The notes below the pieces were generated by a model, which searched no databases, was not told the DNA's origin, and saw nothing but the letters and a program-made list of their open reading frames with translations. The position numbers were made by a program, and so were the translations under genes. Shown one piece after another: positions 52,844-61,354 of a stretch of 64,000 nucleotides of DNA. Position 1 is the stretch's first letter, and each line of letters begins with the position of its first letter. The DNA is from Microbacterium hominis NBRC 15708. GTDB taxonomy: Bacteria > Actinomycetota > Actinomycetes > Actinomycetales > Microbacteriaceae. The stretch is taken from positions 558,001-622,000 of the forward strand of contig NZ_BCWI01000001.1 of assembly GCF_001592125.1 (NCBI RefSeq), given 5' to 3'.

Positions 52844-55017
52844 GCGCTGACCTCTTCCAGGATGTCGCGAGAGTCGGCGTCGACGCCCGCGGTGTCGGAT
52901 TCGAGAATGCCCAGGCCGTGCTCGTCGATGCGCAGCCGCTGCACCGGCGGCACCACGATCGTGGAGAAGTCCATTTCCACGATCGCAGGACCGACGACGA
53001 CGTTGCCGGCCGTGAGCGCATCAAACGAGTAGACCGGTGTGGCCGTCCGGCTGCCGAGCTCCGGCCAGTACGCCTCCCGCGTCGCGGTCTGCGCGGCGGC
53101 GGGCGACTCGTCGCCGACCGGAAGCACCGGCAGGGTCAGCTTCTCCGTGACGACTGTCGCCTTGACCACGATCCCGTCGAGATAGACCCCGCCGGGCTTG
53201 TTCACCACGTAGGGGCTGAACGCCTCGGAGAACTCCTTCTCGAAGGCATCGTAGATCGCCTGCGCATCGTCGTCGGTCTCGATCCGCAACAGCGGCGACG
53301 ATACGCGCTTGACCTGCACCTGTCCGCCGTAGAGCATGTCGAGTTCGACCGAGAAGATCACCTCCCGCTCGGCGAGGCCCTCCGCCTCGAGATCGAGCAA
53401 GGCGCGGTCGATCATCTTCTGGACGGCGGAGTTGAACTGCTCCTTGTCGATGTTGATCTCACCGGTGAGCGGCTTCATGAACTGCATCCGGCCGCTCTGC
53501 TCGTACACGTGCATAATGTCCATCACGGAGCTGCCCAGCGCCGAGAACACCGGCGCCTGCGGGAAGATCACGACCGTGCCGACATCCGCCTTGTACCCGG
53601 CGACATGCGTAGGTCCGCCGCCACCGAACGCGAACAGCGCGAAGTCGCTGGGGTGGTAGCCGCGCAGATGCACTTCGCGCTTGATCGCGGATGCCATGTT
53701 CTGCTCGACGATGCGGCGCACGAGCGCGGCGGCCTCGTCCACCGACACGCCGAGCGGCTCGGCCACCCTCGTGCGGATCGCCTCGACCGCCTTGTCGCGG
53801 TTCAACGGCATCTTCCCACCGAAGTATCCGTCGGGAGCGATGTAACCGAGCACGACGTCCGCGTCGGTCACCGTGGGTTCGATGCCGCCGAGGTCGTAGC
53901 AGGCGGGACCCGGATAGGACCCCGCGCTGCGCGGCCCGACCTCGAGGCGGTTGCCGAGCAGTTCGTTGACCCACGCGATCGATCCGCCGCCCGCACCCAT
54001 CGTGGTGGTCTGCAGCATCGAGATGCCGACCATCCAGCGATCGATGATGGGACGAAACTCGTACGAGCGCACCGAGGCGTCCACCACCATGCCGACGTCG
54101 AAGCTCGTGCCCCCGACATCCGACGCGATCACATTGCGGTAGCCGAGCTCCTTGCCGATGTGGAAGCTGCCGATGAGGCCCGAGACCGGGCCGCCGTTGA
54201 ACGTGCGGCTCGCCGTGGTCTTGAAGATCTCCGCGCTGCCGCCGGTGTTGTGGGTGAGCAAGAACGTGCCTCGATAGCCGTTCGAACGCAGCTGATCCCA
54301 GGTGGTCTCGAGCTCGAACTTGATGCTCGTCTGAAGGTAGGCATCCAGAATCGCGGTCATCGTGCGCTCGTACTCGCCAACCTTGCCGACGACCTCGTGC
54401 GACAGTACGACCGGAAGGTAGCCGACGTGGAAGCCCTTGTACTCCTCGCGGATGATCCGCCGCACGGCACGCTCGTGCTCCGGGTTCTGGAACGACCAGA
54501 GCAGCGAGACGGCGATCGCGCGGGCGCCGTTGTCGACCAGGTGACGCAGCTTGACACGCACGTCGTCCTCGTCGAGAGGTCGGATGACGGCACCCGTGGA
54601 GTCCACGCGCTCGCCGATGCCGACGATCATGTCGCGATTGATCAGCGGTTCGGGTTTGCTCTGCACGGCCAGGTTCCGGCGCTCGCCGATGCGGGTGCCG
54701 TCGGTCCACTGCGCGCCGCGGCCGATGAGGATGGCATCCTCGTGCCCTTCGGTCGTGATCAGGCCGAGCTTGGGTCCCTTCCGCTCGATGAGCCGGTTCA
54801 TCGCCACGGTCGTCGAGTACCGCACGATCTCGATCTGCGGGAGGATCTCCTGGAGCGCCCCCTCATCGAGGAGCCGTGCGCCCTCGTTGAGCACGTTCAG
54901 GAACCCCACCGACAGGTCGTAGGGCGTCGTCGGCGACTTCGCCACGATACGCCGATCGTCCCATGTCAGCACGAGGTCGGTGAACGTCCCGCCGACATCG
55001 ATGTCGATCGCCTTCAC
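52840..55017 (-). CDS. Acetone/acetophenone carboxylase-like HyuA subunit (large)
   Basis: 725 aa, hydantoinase A/oxoprolinase (ASKHA) fold. The N-terminal phosphate loop is IDIDVGGTFTDLVLTWDDRR, with a central VIASDVGGTSFDVGMVVDA and GAGGGSIAWVNE adenosine loop; the C-terminal ~200 residues extend beyond short HyuA. It corresponds in size to Apc3 (~78 versus the recalled 87 kDa). The subunit should bind ATP and activate bicarbonate or the ketone enol. GTG at 55017 overlaps the gamma stop, with GGAGG nearby. Confidence 0.88.
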   Translation of the reverse strand: MKAIDIDVGGTFTDLVLTWDDRRIVAKSPTTPYDLSVGFLNVLNEGARLLDEGALQEILPQIEIVRYSTTVAMNRLIERKGPKLGLITTEGHEDAILIGRGAQWTDGTRIGERRNLAVQSKPEPLINRDMIVGIGERVDSTGAVIRPLDEDDVRVKLRHLVDNGARAIAVSLLWSFQNPEHERAVRRIIREEYKGFHVGYLPVVLSHEVVGKVGEYERTMTAILDAYLQTSIKFELETTWDQLRSNGYRGTFLLTHNTGGSAEIFKTTASRTFNGGPVSGLIGSFHIGKELGYRNVIASDVGGTSFDVGMVVDASVRSYEFRPIIDRWMVGISMLQTTTMGAGGGSIAWVNELLGNRLEVGPRSAGSYPGPACYDLGGIEPTVTDADVVLGYIAPDGYFGGKMPLNRDKAVEAIRTRVAEPLGVSVDEAAALVRRIVEQNMASAIKREVHLRGYHPSDFALFAFGGGGPTHVAGYKADVGTVVIFPQAPVFSALGSSVMDIMHVYEQSGRMQFMKPLTGEINIDKEQFNSAVQKMIDRALLDLEAEGLAEREVIFSVELDMLYGGQVQVKRVSSPLLRIETDDDAQAIYDAFEKEFSEAFSPYVVNKPGGVYLDGIVVKATVVTEKLTLPVLPVGDESPAAAQTATREAYWPELGSRTATPVYSFDALTAGNVVVGPAIVEMDFSTIVVPPVQRLRIDEHGLGILESDTAGVDADSRDILEEVSA

Positions 55018-55388
55018 AGCGCCACCTCCAGCTTTCCTTCGTCGTTGATCCGTGCCTCGCCGGACGCGAGACGGGCTTTGATGGAGTCGATATCGATCTC
55101 CGTGTCATGAGTGAGAGGGTGGCCAGCCGGCAGGTACTCGGTCTCGATCTGCCGACCGCATCCGGGGCAGTAGAACTCGAGCAGCCGCACCCAGTCGCCG
55201 TTCGGCGAGAACGTGTATTCGCCCTCGATCACGGTGGGGTGGACTTCGTTCGGCTCGCGCTCGCCGACAAGCAGGCCCCGCTTGTAGTTGTCGCGTGCGG
55301 AGCCGAGGTCGCGACCGCAGTCGTGGCAGTGCCACCGCTCGGCGTTCACGTCGATGTCGAGGTACTCGGCGACATGGAGCTTCGTCAC
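55014..55388 (-). CDS. Acetone/acetophenone carboxylase gamma-like zinc subunit
   Basis: 124 aa. Two Cys pairs, WHCHDCGRDLG at ~20 and FYCPGCGRQIETEY at ~93, make a zinc ribbon. The opening HVAEYLDIDVNAERW and YLPAGHPLTHD match the small gamma subunits (AcxC/Apc2) of acetone-type carboxylases. GTG start has AAAGGAGG 6 nt upstream, the strongest ribosome site in the operon. It lies between the two HyuA genes, as in apc1-apc2-apc3. Confidence 0.83.
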   Translation of the reverse strand: MTKLHVAEYLDIDVNAERWHCHDCGRDLGSARDNYKRGLLVGEREPNEVHPTVIEGEYTFSPNGDWVRLLEFYCPGCGRQIETEYLPAGHPLTHDTEIDIDSIKARLASGEARINDEGKLEVAL

Positions 55389-55389
55389 G

Positions 55390-57318
55390 TCAGGCCTCCT
55401 TTCTCGTCAGGGCGGCATCGCCCGTGGCATCGGTGGAGATGTCCCAGCCCGCCGTCACGAGCCAGGTGGTCGAGTCGCCGTCCACGAGGACGGGCCCGGA
55501 GATCGTCGCTCCGGGGATCGCAGCAGCGGCGTAGGTGGGAAGCTCGCCGTCGGCTCCGTAGGCGGACTGCCGGGCGCCCTCGGGGTCGGGGCGTCCCGCG
55601 GTCGGCGCGTCGGCGAGCGTGATCCGCGGCAGCGGGGAGTGGGCGCGGAGCCGCAGGAGCGACACCTGCCCCGGCGATCGTGCCGCGATGGCCGACGCGT
55701 CGCCCACCAGGTCGGCATCGGCTGTCAGCTCATCGCCGACGAGTGTGCCGTCCGCGATGCGCGCCTCCCAGCGATAGCGCGCGTGAGCCGGGTCAAGGCC
55801 CTCGCCGCGGAAGTCTCGCGCCGCCTCGTCGACGTGCTGCGCGGCGCGGAGGGCCACGTCGGCGTCGGACTGGATGGCCGCCTCGTAGACATGGACCACG
55901 TCGGAGATCGCCGAGCCGTACGCGGAGTAGACGTTGCCGTACCGGAAGAACCGGGCGGCGCGCGCTCCGAGTCGCTCGGCGACGGCGGTGACGAACAGCG
56001 GCCCGTTGCCTCCGTAGGCATAGACCGTGGTCTCGGCCGGATCCCAGCCCGCTTCCTCGGCCGTCTCTCGCGCGAGCGTGGCCACATCGTCCCACGCCTG
56101 CTCGACGATCGCGCGCGCGGCGCTTACGGTGTCGACGCCGAGTGGTGTGCCGATCTGCCGGTCGATCGCCGCCTTGGCGCGCTCGACGTCGAGGGTCCGC
56201 GCACCGTTGAGGAAAGCCGTGGGCGAGATGAAGCCGCTGACCACGAATGCATCGGTGATCGTCGCGTTCCGTCCGCCGAGACCGTATGCCGCCGGGCCGG
56301 GCGCTGCACCCATGCTGTCGGGGCCGAGCTTCACGGCGCCGTCGACGACGCGCGCCACGCTGCCGCCGCCGAGCGCGATCGATCGCAGCAGCGGGAACTC
56401 CAGTTCGAGGGGAATGTCGAAGAAGTCGCCGCTGTCCTTCGTGATAACCCGCCCGCCTCCGACGGCGCTGGCCTTCGCGGTGGTGCCGCCGACATCGATC
56501 GCGATGACCTTCTCGTCGCCGAACCGCTCCGATGTCGCGGCGCATGCGTAGGTGCCAAACAGCGGCCCGGACTCGATCGTGTCGAAGGCCTTCGTCTTCC
56601 CGATCCGGGCGACGCCGCCGTTGATGTGGCCGATGAGCACGTTGCCGGGCCAGCCGTGCTGCTCCCGGAGGATCTCTTCCGCCCGGTACAGCGTCGTGGC
56701 AAGTGAGGGATGCACGTAGGCGTTGATCAGCGACGCCACGGTACGGGTCGCGTCGTCGGGCCGGAGCGTCACATCGCTCCCGGCCAGCGCCGGGATCGAC
56801 CCAAGGAAGTGGTCGGGGTAGTCCTCGGAGATCATCTCGACGATCCGCCGCTCGGCGGCTCCGTCGGGGAAGGCTCCCTCCAGGCTCACGTTGATGCGGC
56901 GGATCCCTTTGTCGAGGAGAGACTTGATGGCTCCGCGGACGACGGTCTCGTCGGCATCCGCCGGGATGCCGGCGATGTCGTCGGCATCCACGATCGACCC
57001 CACCACCGCGTGGGCCGTCCGCGGGTCATAGAGGTCGGCCTCGTGGCCGGCCGAGACCAGCAGGCCGATCTTCGGGCCCACTCGCTGAGCGAGCACGTTG
57101 GAGGTGATCGTGGAAGACCAGCGGATCACTTCGACCTCGGAGAGGAACGAACGAAGATCCGAGAAGTCGAGGGCCTTCTGGGCAGCGGTCAGCAGGTCGA
57201 TGAACGAGATGGTCACGTCGTGTGGCGTGGTTTCCACTTTGAGCGAGATGATCGTTCCGTTCCCGCTGACGAGTCCGTCGGTCATGGTGCCGCCGGTGTC
57301 GATGTCCACGTTGTACAT
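55390..57318 (-). CDS. Acetone/acetophenone carboxylase-like HyuA subunit (small), first gene of operon
   Basis: 642 aa, ASKHA fold. VDIDTGGTMTDGLVSG is the first phosphate loop, VIAIDVGGTTAKASAVGGG the second, and YGGNGPLFVTAVAERLG the adenosine region. The size (~68 kDa) matches Apc1 (~70 kDa as recalled). Two different HyuA subunits plus gamma plus HyuB is the acetophenone carboxylase composition, whereas acetone carboxylase has one HyuA. ATG at 57318; stop is 1 nt before the gamma start. A 7-bp inverted repeat (57342-57359) lies 24-41 bp upstream and may be an operator for the AraC protein. Confidence 0.88.
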   Translation of the reverse strand: MYNVDIDTGGTMTDGLVSGNGTIISLKVETTPHDVTISFIDLLTAAQKALDFSDLRSFLSEVEVIRWSSTITSNVLAQRVGPKIGLLVSAGHEADLYDPRTAHAVVGSIVDADDIAGIPADADETVVRGAIKSLLDKGIRRINVSLEGAFPDGAAERRIVEMISEDYPDHFLGSIPALAGSDVTLRPDDATRTVASLINAYVHPSLATTLYRAEEILREQHGWPGNVLIGHINGGVARIGKTKAFDTIESGPLFGTYACAATSERFGDEKVIAIDVGGTTAKASAVGGGRVITKDSGDFFDIPLELEFPLLRSIALGGGSVARVVDGAVKLGPDSMGAAPGPAAYGLGGRNATITDAFVVSGFISPTAFLNGARTLDVERAKAAIDRQIGTPLGVDTVSAARAIVEQAWDDVATLARETAEEAGWDPAETTVYAYGGNGPLFVTAVAERLGARAARFFRYGNVYSAYGSAISDVVHVYEAAIQSDADVALRAAQHVDEAARDFRGEGLDPAHARYRWEARIADGTLVGDELTADADLVGDASAIAARSPGQVSLLRLRAHSPLPRITLADAPTAGRPDPEGARQSAYGADGELPTYAAAAIPGATISGPVLVDGDSTTWLVTAGWDISTDATGDAALTRKEA

Positions 57319-57341
57319 GCGAGCAGTTCCAATCGCCGGTG

Positions 57342-57359
57342 CGCCACGTCGTCGTGGCG
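57342..57359. promoter_or_regulatory. Inverted repeat upstream of the carboxylase operon
   Basis: CGCCACG (57342-57348) and CGTGGCG (57353-57359), 4-bp spacer, between araC-type gene and HyuA1. Operator or weak terminator of the AraC gene; no T-run is present. Confidence 0.4.
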
Positions 57360-57447
57360 TGCGATCAGTGTCGGCGAGCCGGCGTCCACTGCGACCGGAT
57401 CAGCGCTGTGTGCAAAACGGCGTGCACGCAGTGTCGTATCGCGTGCG

Positions 57448-58395
57448 TCACGCCGTGGCGCGAAACTCGCTCGGCGTCACGCCGTAGGCGTTGCGGAACG
57501 CACGCGAGAAGCTCGCCAGTGACGGAAGACCGTGCGAGGCGGCGATCCGCCCGATCGTCTGATGGTCGAAGCGGGAGTCGCACAGGTCGCTGCGAATCGC
57601 GTCGAGTCGCGCTCGGCGCACCTCGTCCATGACGCTGCGCTCCGTGCCCTCGAAGGCGGCGTGCAGGCGGCGGAGTGAGACGTTGTGAGCGAGCGCGATC
57701 ATCCCCGGACCGAGGCGGGGATCGCTGTGATGGATCTGGATGAAGGCGGACACTCTCTCGCGCAAGACCCCATCCGTATCCCGCACGTCCCACTCCTTGC
57801 CGAACGTGGAACGGATCAGGGTGCCGGCCAGGTCCGCCGCATGTTTGCCGAGCATGATCGCCTCGGGGTCGACCTCGAGTCGCGCACCGTCCCTCGCGAC
57901 ACCGCGCAAGAACCTCTGCACGACCCCGGCGAGGCCGGTGTCGCCGCGCATGCGGATCGCGGTGATGTCCCGGAGCTCGCGGGTGGGTCGACGCAACAGG
58001 GACTTCGGGAAGAGGAAGACCTGCCAGTGGAACCTCTCCTGCATCGCGAGCGTGAACGGGCGCGAGCTGTCGTAGAGCACCATGTCGCCGGCCGAGAGGA
58101 CCGCCTCGCGGCCGTCCTGCACGAGGATCGAAGAGCCGCCGAGCGGAAGGCCAATCTGGAGCGTGTCCGGGTCGCCGGCCCGGAGCTCAGCGCTCGAGCG
58201 GCTGTAGACGTGGTCGCCTCCCACGACCGTGCGGATCGCCATGTCGCCGATAGCAAGACACGACATCGCCGCGGCCGGCGCCGCATCGTGCCGCGGATCG
58301 ATTTGCACAGGCAGGATCTGCGAGCACACGGTGTTCAACCAGAACTCCATGCGCTCGTGTGTGGGTGCCTTGCGTGCGTCAAACAAAGTGGCCAC
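57448..58395 (-). CDS. AraC-family regulator with AraC-binding-like sensor domain
   Basis: 315 aa. The N-terminal sensor (~10-190) has FWLNTVCSQILPVQID and LQIGLPLGGSSILVQDGREA, then DMVLYDSSRPFTLAM, the XylS/FeaR-type AraC_binding_2 pattern. The C-terminal DNA-binding domain (~215-315) has two HTHs: IALAHNVSLRRLHAAFEGTE and IGRIAASHGLPSLASFSRAF, ending RNAYGVTPSEFRA. GTG at 58395 has GAGGAGG 5 nt upstream and is favoured over GTG 58431. Likely the aromatic-responsive activator of the carboxylase operon directly downstream. Confidence 0.88.
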   Translation of the reverse strand: MATLFDARKAPTHERMEFWLNTVCSQILPVQIDPRHDAAPAAAMSCLAIGDMAIRTVVGGDHVYSRSSAELRAGDPDTLQIGLPLGGSSILVQDGREAVLSAGDMVLYDSSRPFTLAMQERFHWQVFLFPKSLLRRPTRELRDITAIRMRGDTGLAGVVQRFLRGVARDGARLEVDPEAIMLGKHAADLAGTLIRSTFGKEWDVRDTDGVLRERVSAFIQIHHSDPRLGPGMIALAHNVSLRRLHAAFEGTERSVMDEVRRARLDAIRSDLCDSRFDHQTIGRIAASHGLPSLASFSRAFRNAYGVTPSEFRATA

Positions 58396-58556
58396 GTCGC
58401 CTCCTCGGATACCATCGCCGTCGATCGCCACCGGGTCATCTCTCGCCGACGAGAGACGGCCATCTTCGTCCTATTCGCGTCGCTCCGGGGAGAACCGTTC
58501 CACGGTGCGAAACGCCTGGCCCAGACCGTATCAGGCGGGGACGGGGCCAGGAGGAG

Positions 58557-59552
58557 CTAGAGTCCGGCCGACGGAGTGGTCTCCAGGCTCCGGGCGTCGC
58601 CCTTGTAGACGAACGGGTCGCCGTACCACGTAAGGCCGTCGGGGAACTGCTCGCGCTCCCACTTGATCGGCTCCCAGTCCGGATCGAAGATCAGATAGCC
58701 GCCGGCATAGATCTCCACGCGATGCCCCGATCCCGGATCGAGGACATAGAGGTACATGGCCTGCCCGATGCCGTGCTTGCCGGGGCCGAGGTCGAACGTT
58801 ACGTCGTAGTCGCGGAGCACGTCCGCCGCCGTCAGCACGTCCGACAGGTTCTCGAGATTGAACGCGACGTGGTGGAGCTGACCGGTCTTGCCGTACGAGT
58901 TCGCGACCATCGCCAGGTCGTGCACCTGCGGAGTGACCGACATCCACGACGCCAGGACGGTCGTGTCGTCGCGGTGAAGCGCGTACTCTCTGCGGTTGAA
59001 CCCGAGGTTGTCGCGCACCCACTGCTCGGCCTGGTTGATTGTCTCGCGCGATGTCTGCACGTTGAAGTGGTCGATCCGGCGGACCCCGAGGCCACGGCGC
59101 TTGGAGCTGTTGCTCGGCAGCTTGGACCGCAACTCTTCGGGAGCCTGAGGTTTGTCGATGTCGTAGTAGAGCTCGAACGGGTGCCCGCTGCCCGGCACGA
59201 GGAAGCGCACCGCGGTGCCGCGTCCCTTCTCGGCGCCTGCGGCAACCTCGACGACCTCGATCTCCTGCTTGTCGAACTCGTTGGCGAACAGCTCGACGTC
59301 CTGAGGACGCTTCACACGGAAGCTGTAGGAGTTCACGATGCTCTCCTCTTGCTGAGTCAGCACGAGTGAGTGATGCGTGAGTTCCTGGAAGCCTCTCAGA
59401 TACGCGGTGTCGCCGTCGCGCTGCACGATCTCCATGCCCAGGAGATCGCCGAAGAAGTGCAGCGACTTCTCCAGGTCCTTCGTGCCGAGGTTGATGGCGC
59501 CGCACTGAGCGACCTGCGGGCCCGGATCGTAGTTGTCAGAGAGCTTGCCCAT
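58557..59552 (-). CDS. Extradiol dioxygenase (catechol 2,3-dioxygenase-type, VOC)
   Basis: 331 aa, two VOC modules. The first is ~15-135 (GAINLGTKDLEKSLHFFGDL), the second ~155-300. The active iron ligands appear as His in RIDHFNVQT, His in QLHHVAFNL and Glu in RVEIYAGGYLIFD. It cleaves catechols next to the diol. It is the ring-cleavage step missing from the meta-cleavage operon ~15 kb away and probably completes it. ATG 59552, 18 nt after the ligase stop. Confidence 0.9.
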   Translation of the reverse strand: MGKLSDNYDPGPQVAQCGAINLGTKDLEKSLHFFGDLLGMEIVQRDGDTAYLRGFQELTHHSLVLTQQEESIVNSYSFRVKRPQDVELFANEFDKQEIEVVEVAAGAEKGRGTAVRFLVPGSGHPFELYYDIDKPQAPEELRSKLPSNSSKRRGLGVRRIDHFNVQTSRETINQAEQWVRDNLGFNRREYALHRDDTTVLASWMSVTPQVHDLAMVANSYGKTGQLHHVAFNLENLSDVLTAADVLRDYDVTFDLGPGKHGIGQAMYLYVLDPGSGHRVEIYAGGYLIFDPDWEPIKWEREQFPDGLTWYGDPFVYKGDARSLETTPSAGL

Positions 59553-59570
59553 GAGCGTGGAGGGTTCCTT

Positions 59571-61202
59571 TCAGCGCTTCTTCGACGGCACCCGCACCGC
59601 TTCAGTGAAGGGTGCAGTGTCGACGGTGGATGATGTCGCGCCGTCGAGCTCGCTCACGAGCAGACGGATCGCGGGTTTGTCGAGCTTTCCTGCGCCGTTG
59701 CGGGGAACCACGTCGAGCTCCACGAGCCGTCGCGGAAGCTTGTACCGAGCAACCGACTTCGTCAGGAAGTCGCGAATGTCGTCGAGCGAGAGAGCTTCGT
59801 CACGAAAGCTCACGACGGCGCACACCGTCTCGCCCCACTGCGGATCGGGAACGCCGATGACGGCCACGTCCTCGACCTCCGGGTGGGCGGCGAGCACGTT
59901 CTCGATCTCGGCGGGGTAGACGTTCTCGCCGCCCGTTATGATCATGTCCTTGAGGCGATCCACGATGAACAGATAGCCGTCCTCGTCTGCGTAGCCTATG
60001 TCGCCCGTGCGGAACCAGCCATCGGGCGTGAAGACCGCCGCGGTCGCTTCCGGGTTGTTCCAGTAGCCACGCGAGACGTTCGGCCCGCGAACCCAGAACT
60101 CGCCCGTCCGCCCGGCCACCGCGACGTCGCCCATCGTCGTGGGATCGACGACCTTGACCTCGGTGTACGGCATCGCCACACCGCACGACCCCAGCTTCTC
60201 CGACGTCATCGACGACTCGAGATAGGTCGCGAACGGCGCAGTCTCGGTGAGCCCCCAGGCCTGCTGCAGGAGGACCCCCTTCTCCGCATACGTCGCGATC
60301 AGCGCCGGTGGCACGGGTGCACCCGCAGCGATCGTCGAGCGGAGATTGCTCAGGTCGGCGTCGTCGAACCCGGGCTCACGCTGGATGCCGGCAAGCATCG
60401 CGGGCACGAGGAACATGCTGTTCACACGGAAGTTCACGAGGTCTTGCAGAGCCTGGGCCGGGACGAACGACCGCCGCACCACGAGCGTCCCGCCCCGGGT
60501 GATTGTCCGCAGTGCCAGGGCGTTGAAGCCGCCGATGTGGAACAGCGGCGCGACGGCGAGGCTCACGTCGCCGAAGCGCGTGTCGACAACCGAGTCAACG
60601 TTCACCCAGTTCCACCACAGGTTTCCGTGCGTGAGCATGACACCCTTAGCCTTGCCGGTCGAACCGGAGGTGTACAGCAGCGCTGCAAGGTCGTCGTCCG
60701 ACTGACGCACGTGCGGCGGGATCTCTTCGTGCGCCGTCCGGAACGCCAGGAAGGACTGCCAGCGAGCCGACAGATCCGCGGCGGGCTCGAGAGCGGGGTC
60801 GTCGTCGACGACGAGGGCATGCCGGATCGTCAGCTCGGTCACGAAGTCGTCGATCGCAGTGGCCTGAACGGGCTCTGCGACGAGTACGTCCGGTCGCGCG
60901 TCCTCAAGCACGGCACGCACTTCGCGGGGCGCGAGCCGGAAGTTCAGCGGGACGAAAGCCGCTCCGACCCAGGTGGCGGCGAAGTAGGTGACGAGAAACG
61001 TCAGGCTGTTCAGCCCCGCGTAGGCGACCCTGTCGCCCGGCCCCACGCCGTCTGCGCGCAGCGCAGCGGCGAGGCGTCCCACGATCTGATGGAACTCGAC
61101 GTACGTCACCTCTCGGCTCTCATAGTTGATCGCGACCATCTCGCTGTGGATGGCGCGGTGCCGCGCGATCAGGGGCACGGCACTGATATCGACTTCGCTC
61201 AC
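59571..61202 (-). CDS. Acyl-CoA ligase (AMP-forming)
   Basis: 543 aa, ANL superfamily. AMP/Pi loop LLYTSGSTGKAKGVMLTHGN, FNALALRTITRGG, QQAWGLTETAPFATY, the hinge region GWFRTGDIGYADEDGYLFIV with DRLKDMIITGGENVYPAEIE, and catalytic Lys in RNGAGKLDKPAIR. It makes acyl-AMP and then acyl-CoA. By context a beta-keto acid ligase, comparable to benzoylacetate-CoA ligase, or a benzoate-type ligase. GTG 61202 has GAGGGGAG 7 nt upstream; a TTG at 61229 is less likely. Confidence 0.92.
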   Translation of the reverse strand: MSEVDISAVPLIARHRAIHSEMVAINYESREVTYVEFHQIVGRLAAALRADGVGPGDRVAYAGLNSLTFLVTYFAATWVGAAFVPLNFRLAPREVRAVLEDARPDVLVAEPVQATAIDDFVTELTIRHALVVDDDPALEPAADLSARWQSFLAFRTAHEEIPPHVRQSDDDLAALLYTSGSTGKAKGVMLTHGNLWWNWVNVDSVVDTRFGDVSLAVAPLFHIGGFNALALRTITRGGTLVVRRSFVPAQALQDLVNFRVNSMFLVPAMLAGIQREPGFDDADLSNLRSTIAAGAPVPPALIATYAEKGVLLQQAWGLTETAPFATYLESSMTSEKLGSCGVAMPYTEVKVVDPTTMGDVAVAGRTGEFWVRGPNVSRGYWNNPEATAAVFTPDGWFRTGDIGYADEDGYLFIVDRLKDMIITGGENVYPAEIENVLAAHPEVEDVAVIGVPDPQWGETVCAVVSFRDEALSLDDIRDFLTKSVARYKLPRRLVELDVVPRNGAGKLDKPAIRLLVSELDGATSSTVDTAPFTEAVRVPSKKR

Positions 61203-61264
61203 GAAGAATCTCCCCTCGCTGGACGACAACGTCCGCTGTCAAGGATGCCGCTGCCGCTGCCTGC

Positions 61265-61302
61265 CCGTCAGTGTGCCGTGCCACGTCACGGCACACTGAC
61301 GG
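61265..61302. other. 16-bp perfect inverted repeat between ALDH and ligase genes
   Basis: Arms 61265-61280 and 61287-61302, loop 6 nt. Located between the ALDH stop (61355) and ligase start (61202) on the minus strand. No T-run on either strand, so it may be an operator or an RNA stability/attenuation stem. Confidence 0.75.
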
Positions 61303-61354
61303 ACAAGGGTGACCGGGCTCCGCCGGGGCCAGGCATCCGACCCCGTTCCTCACG

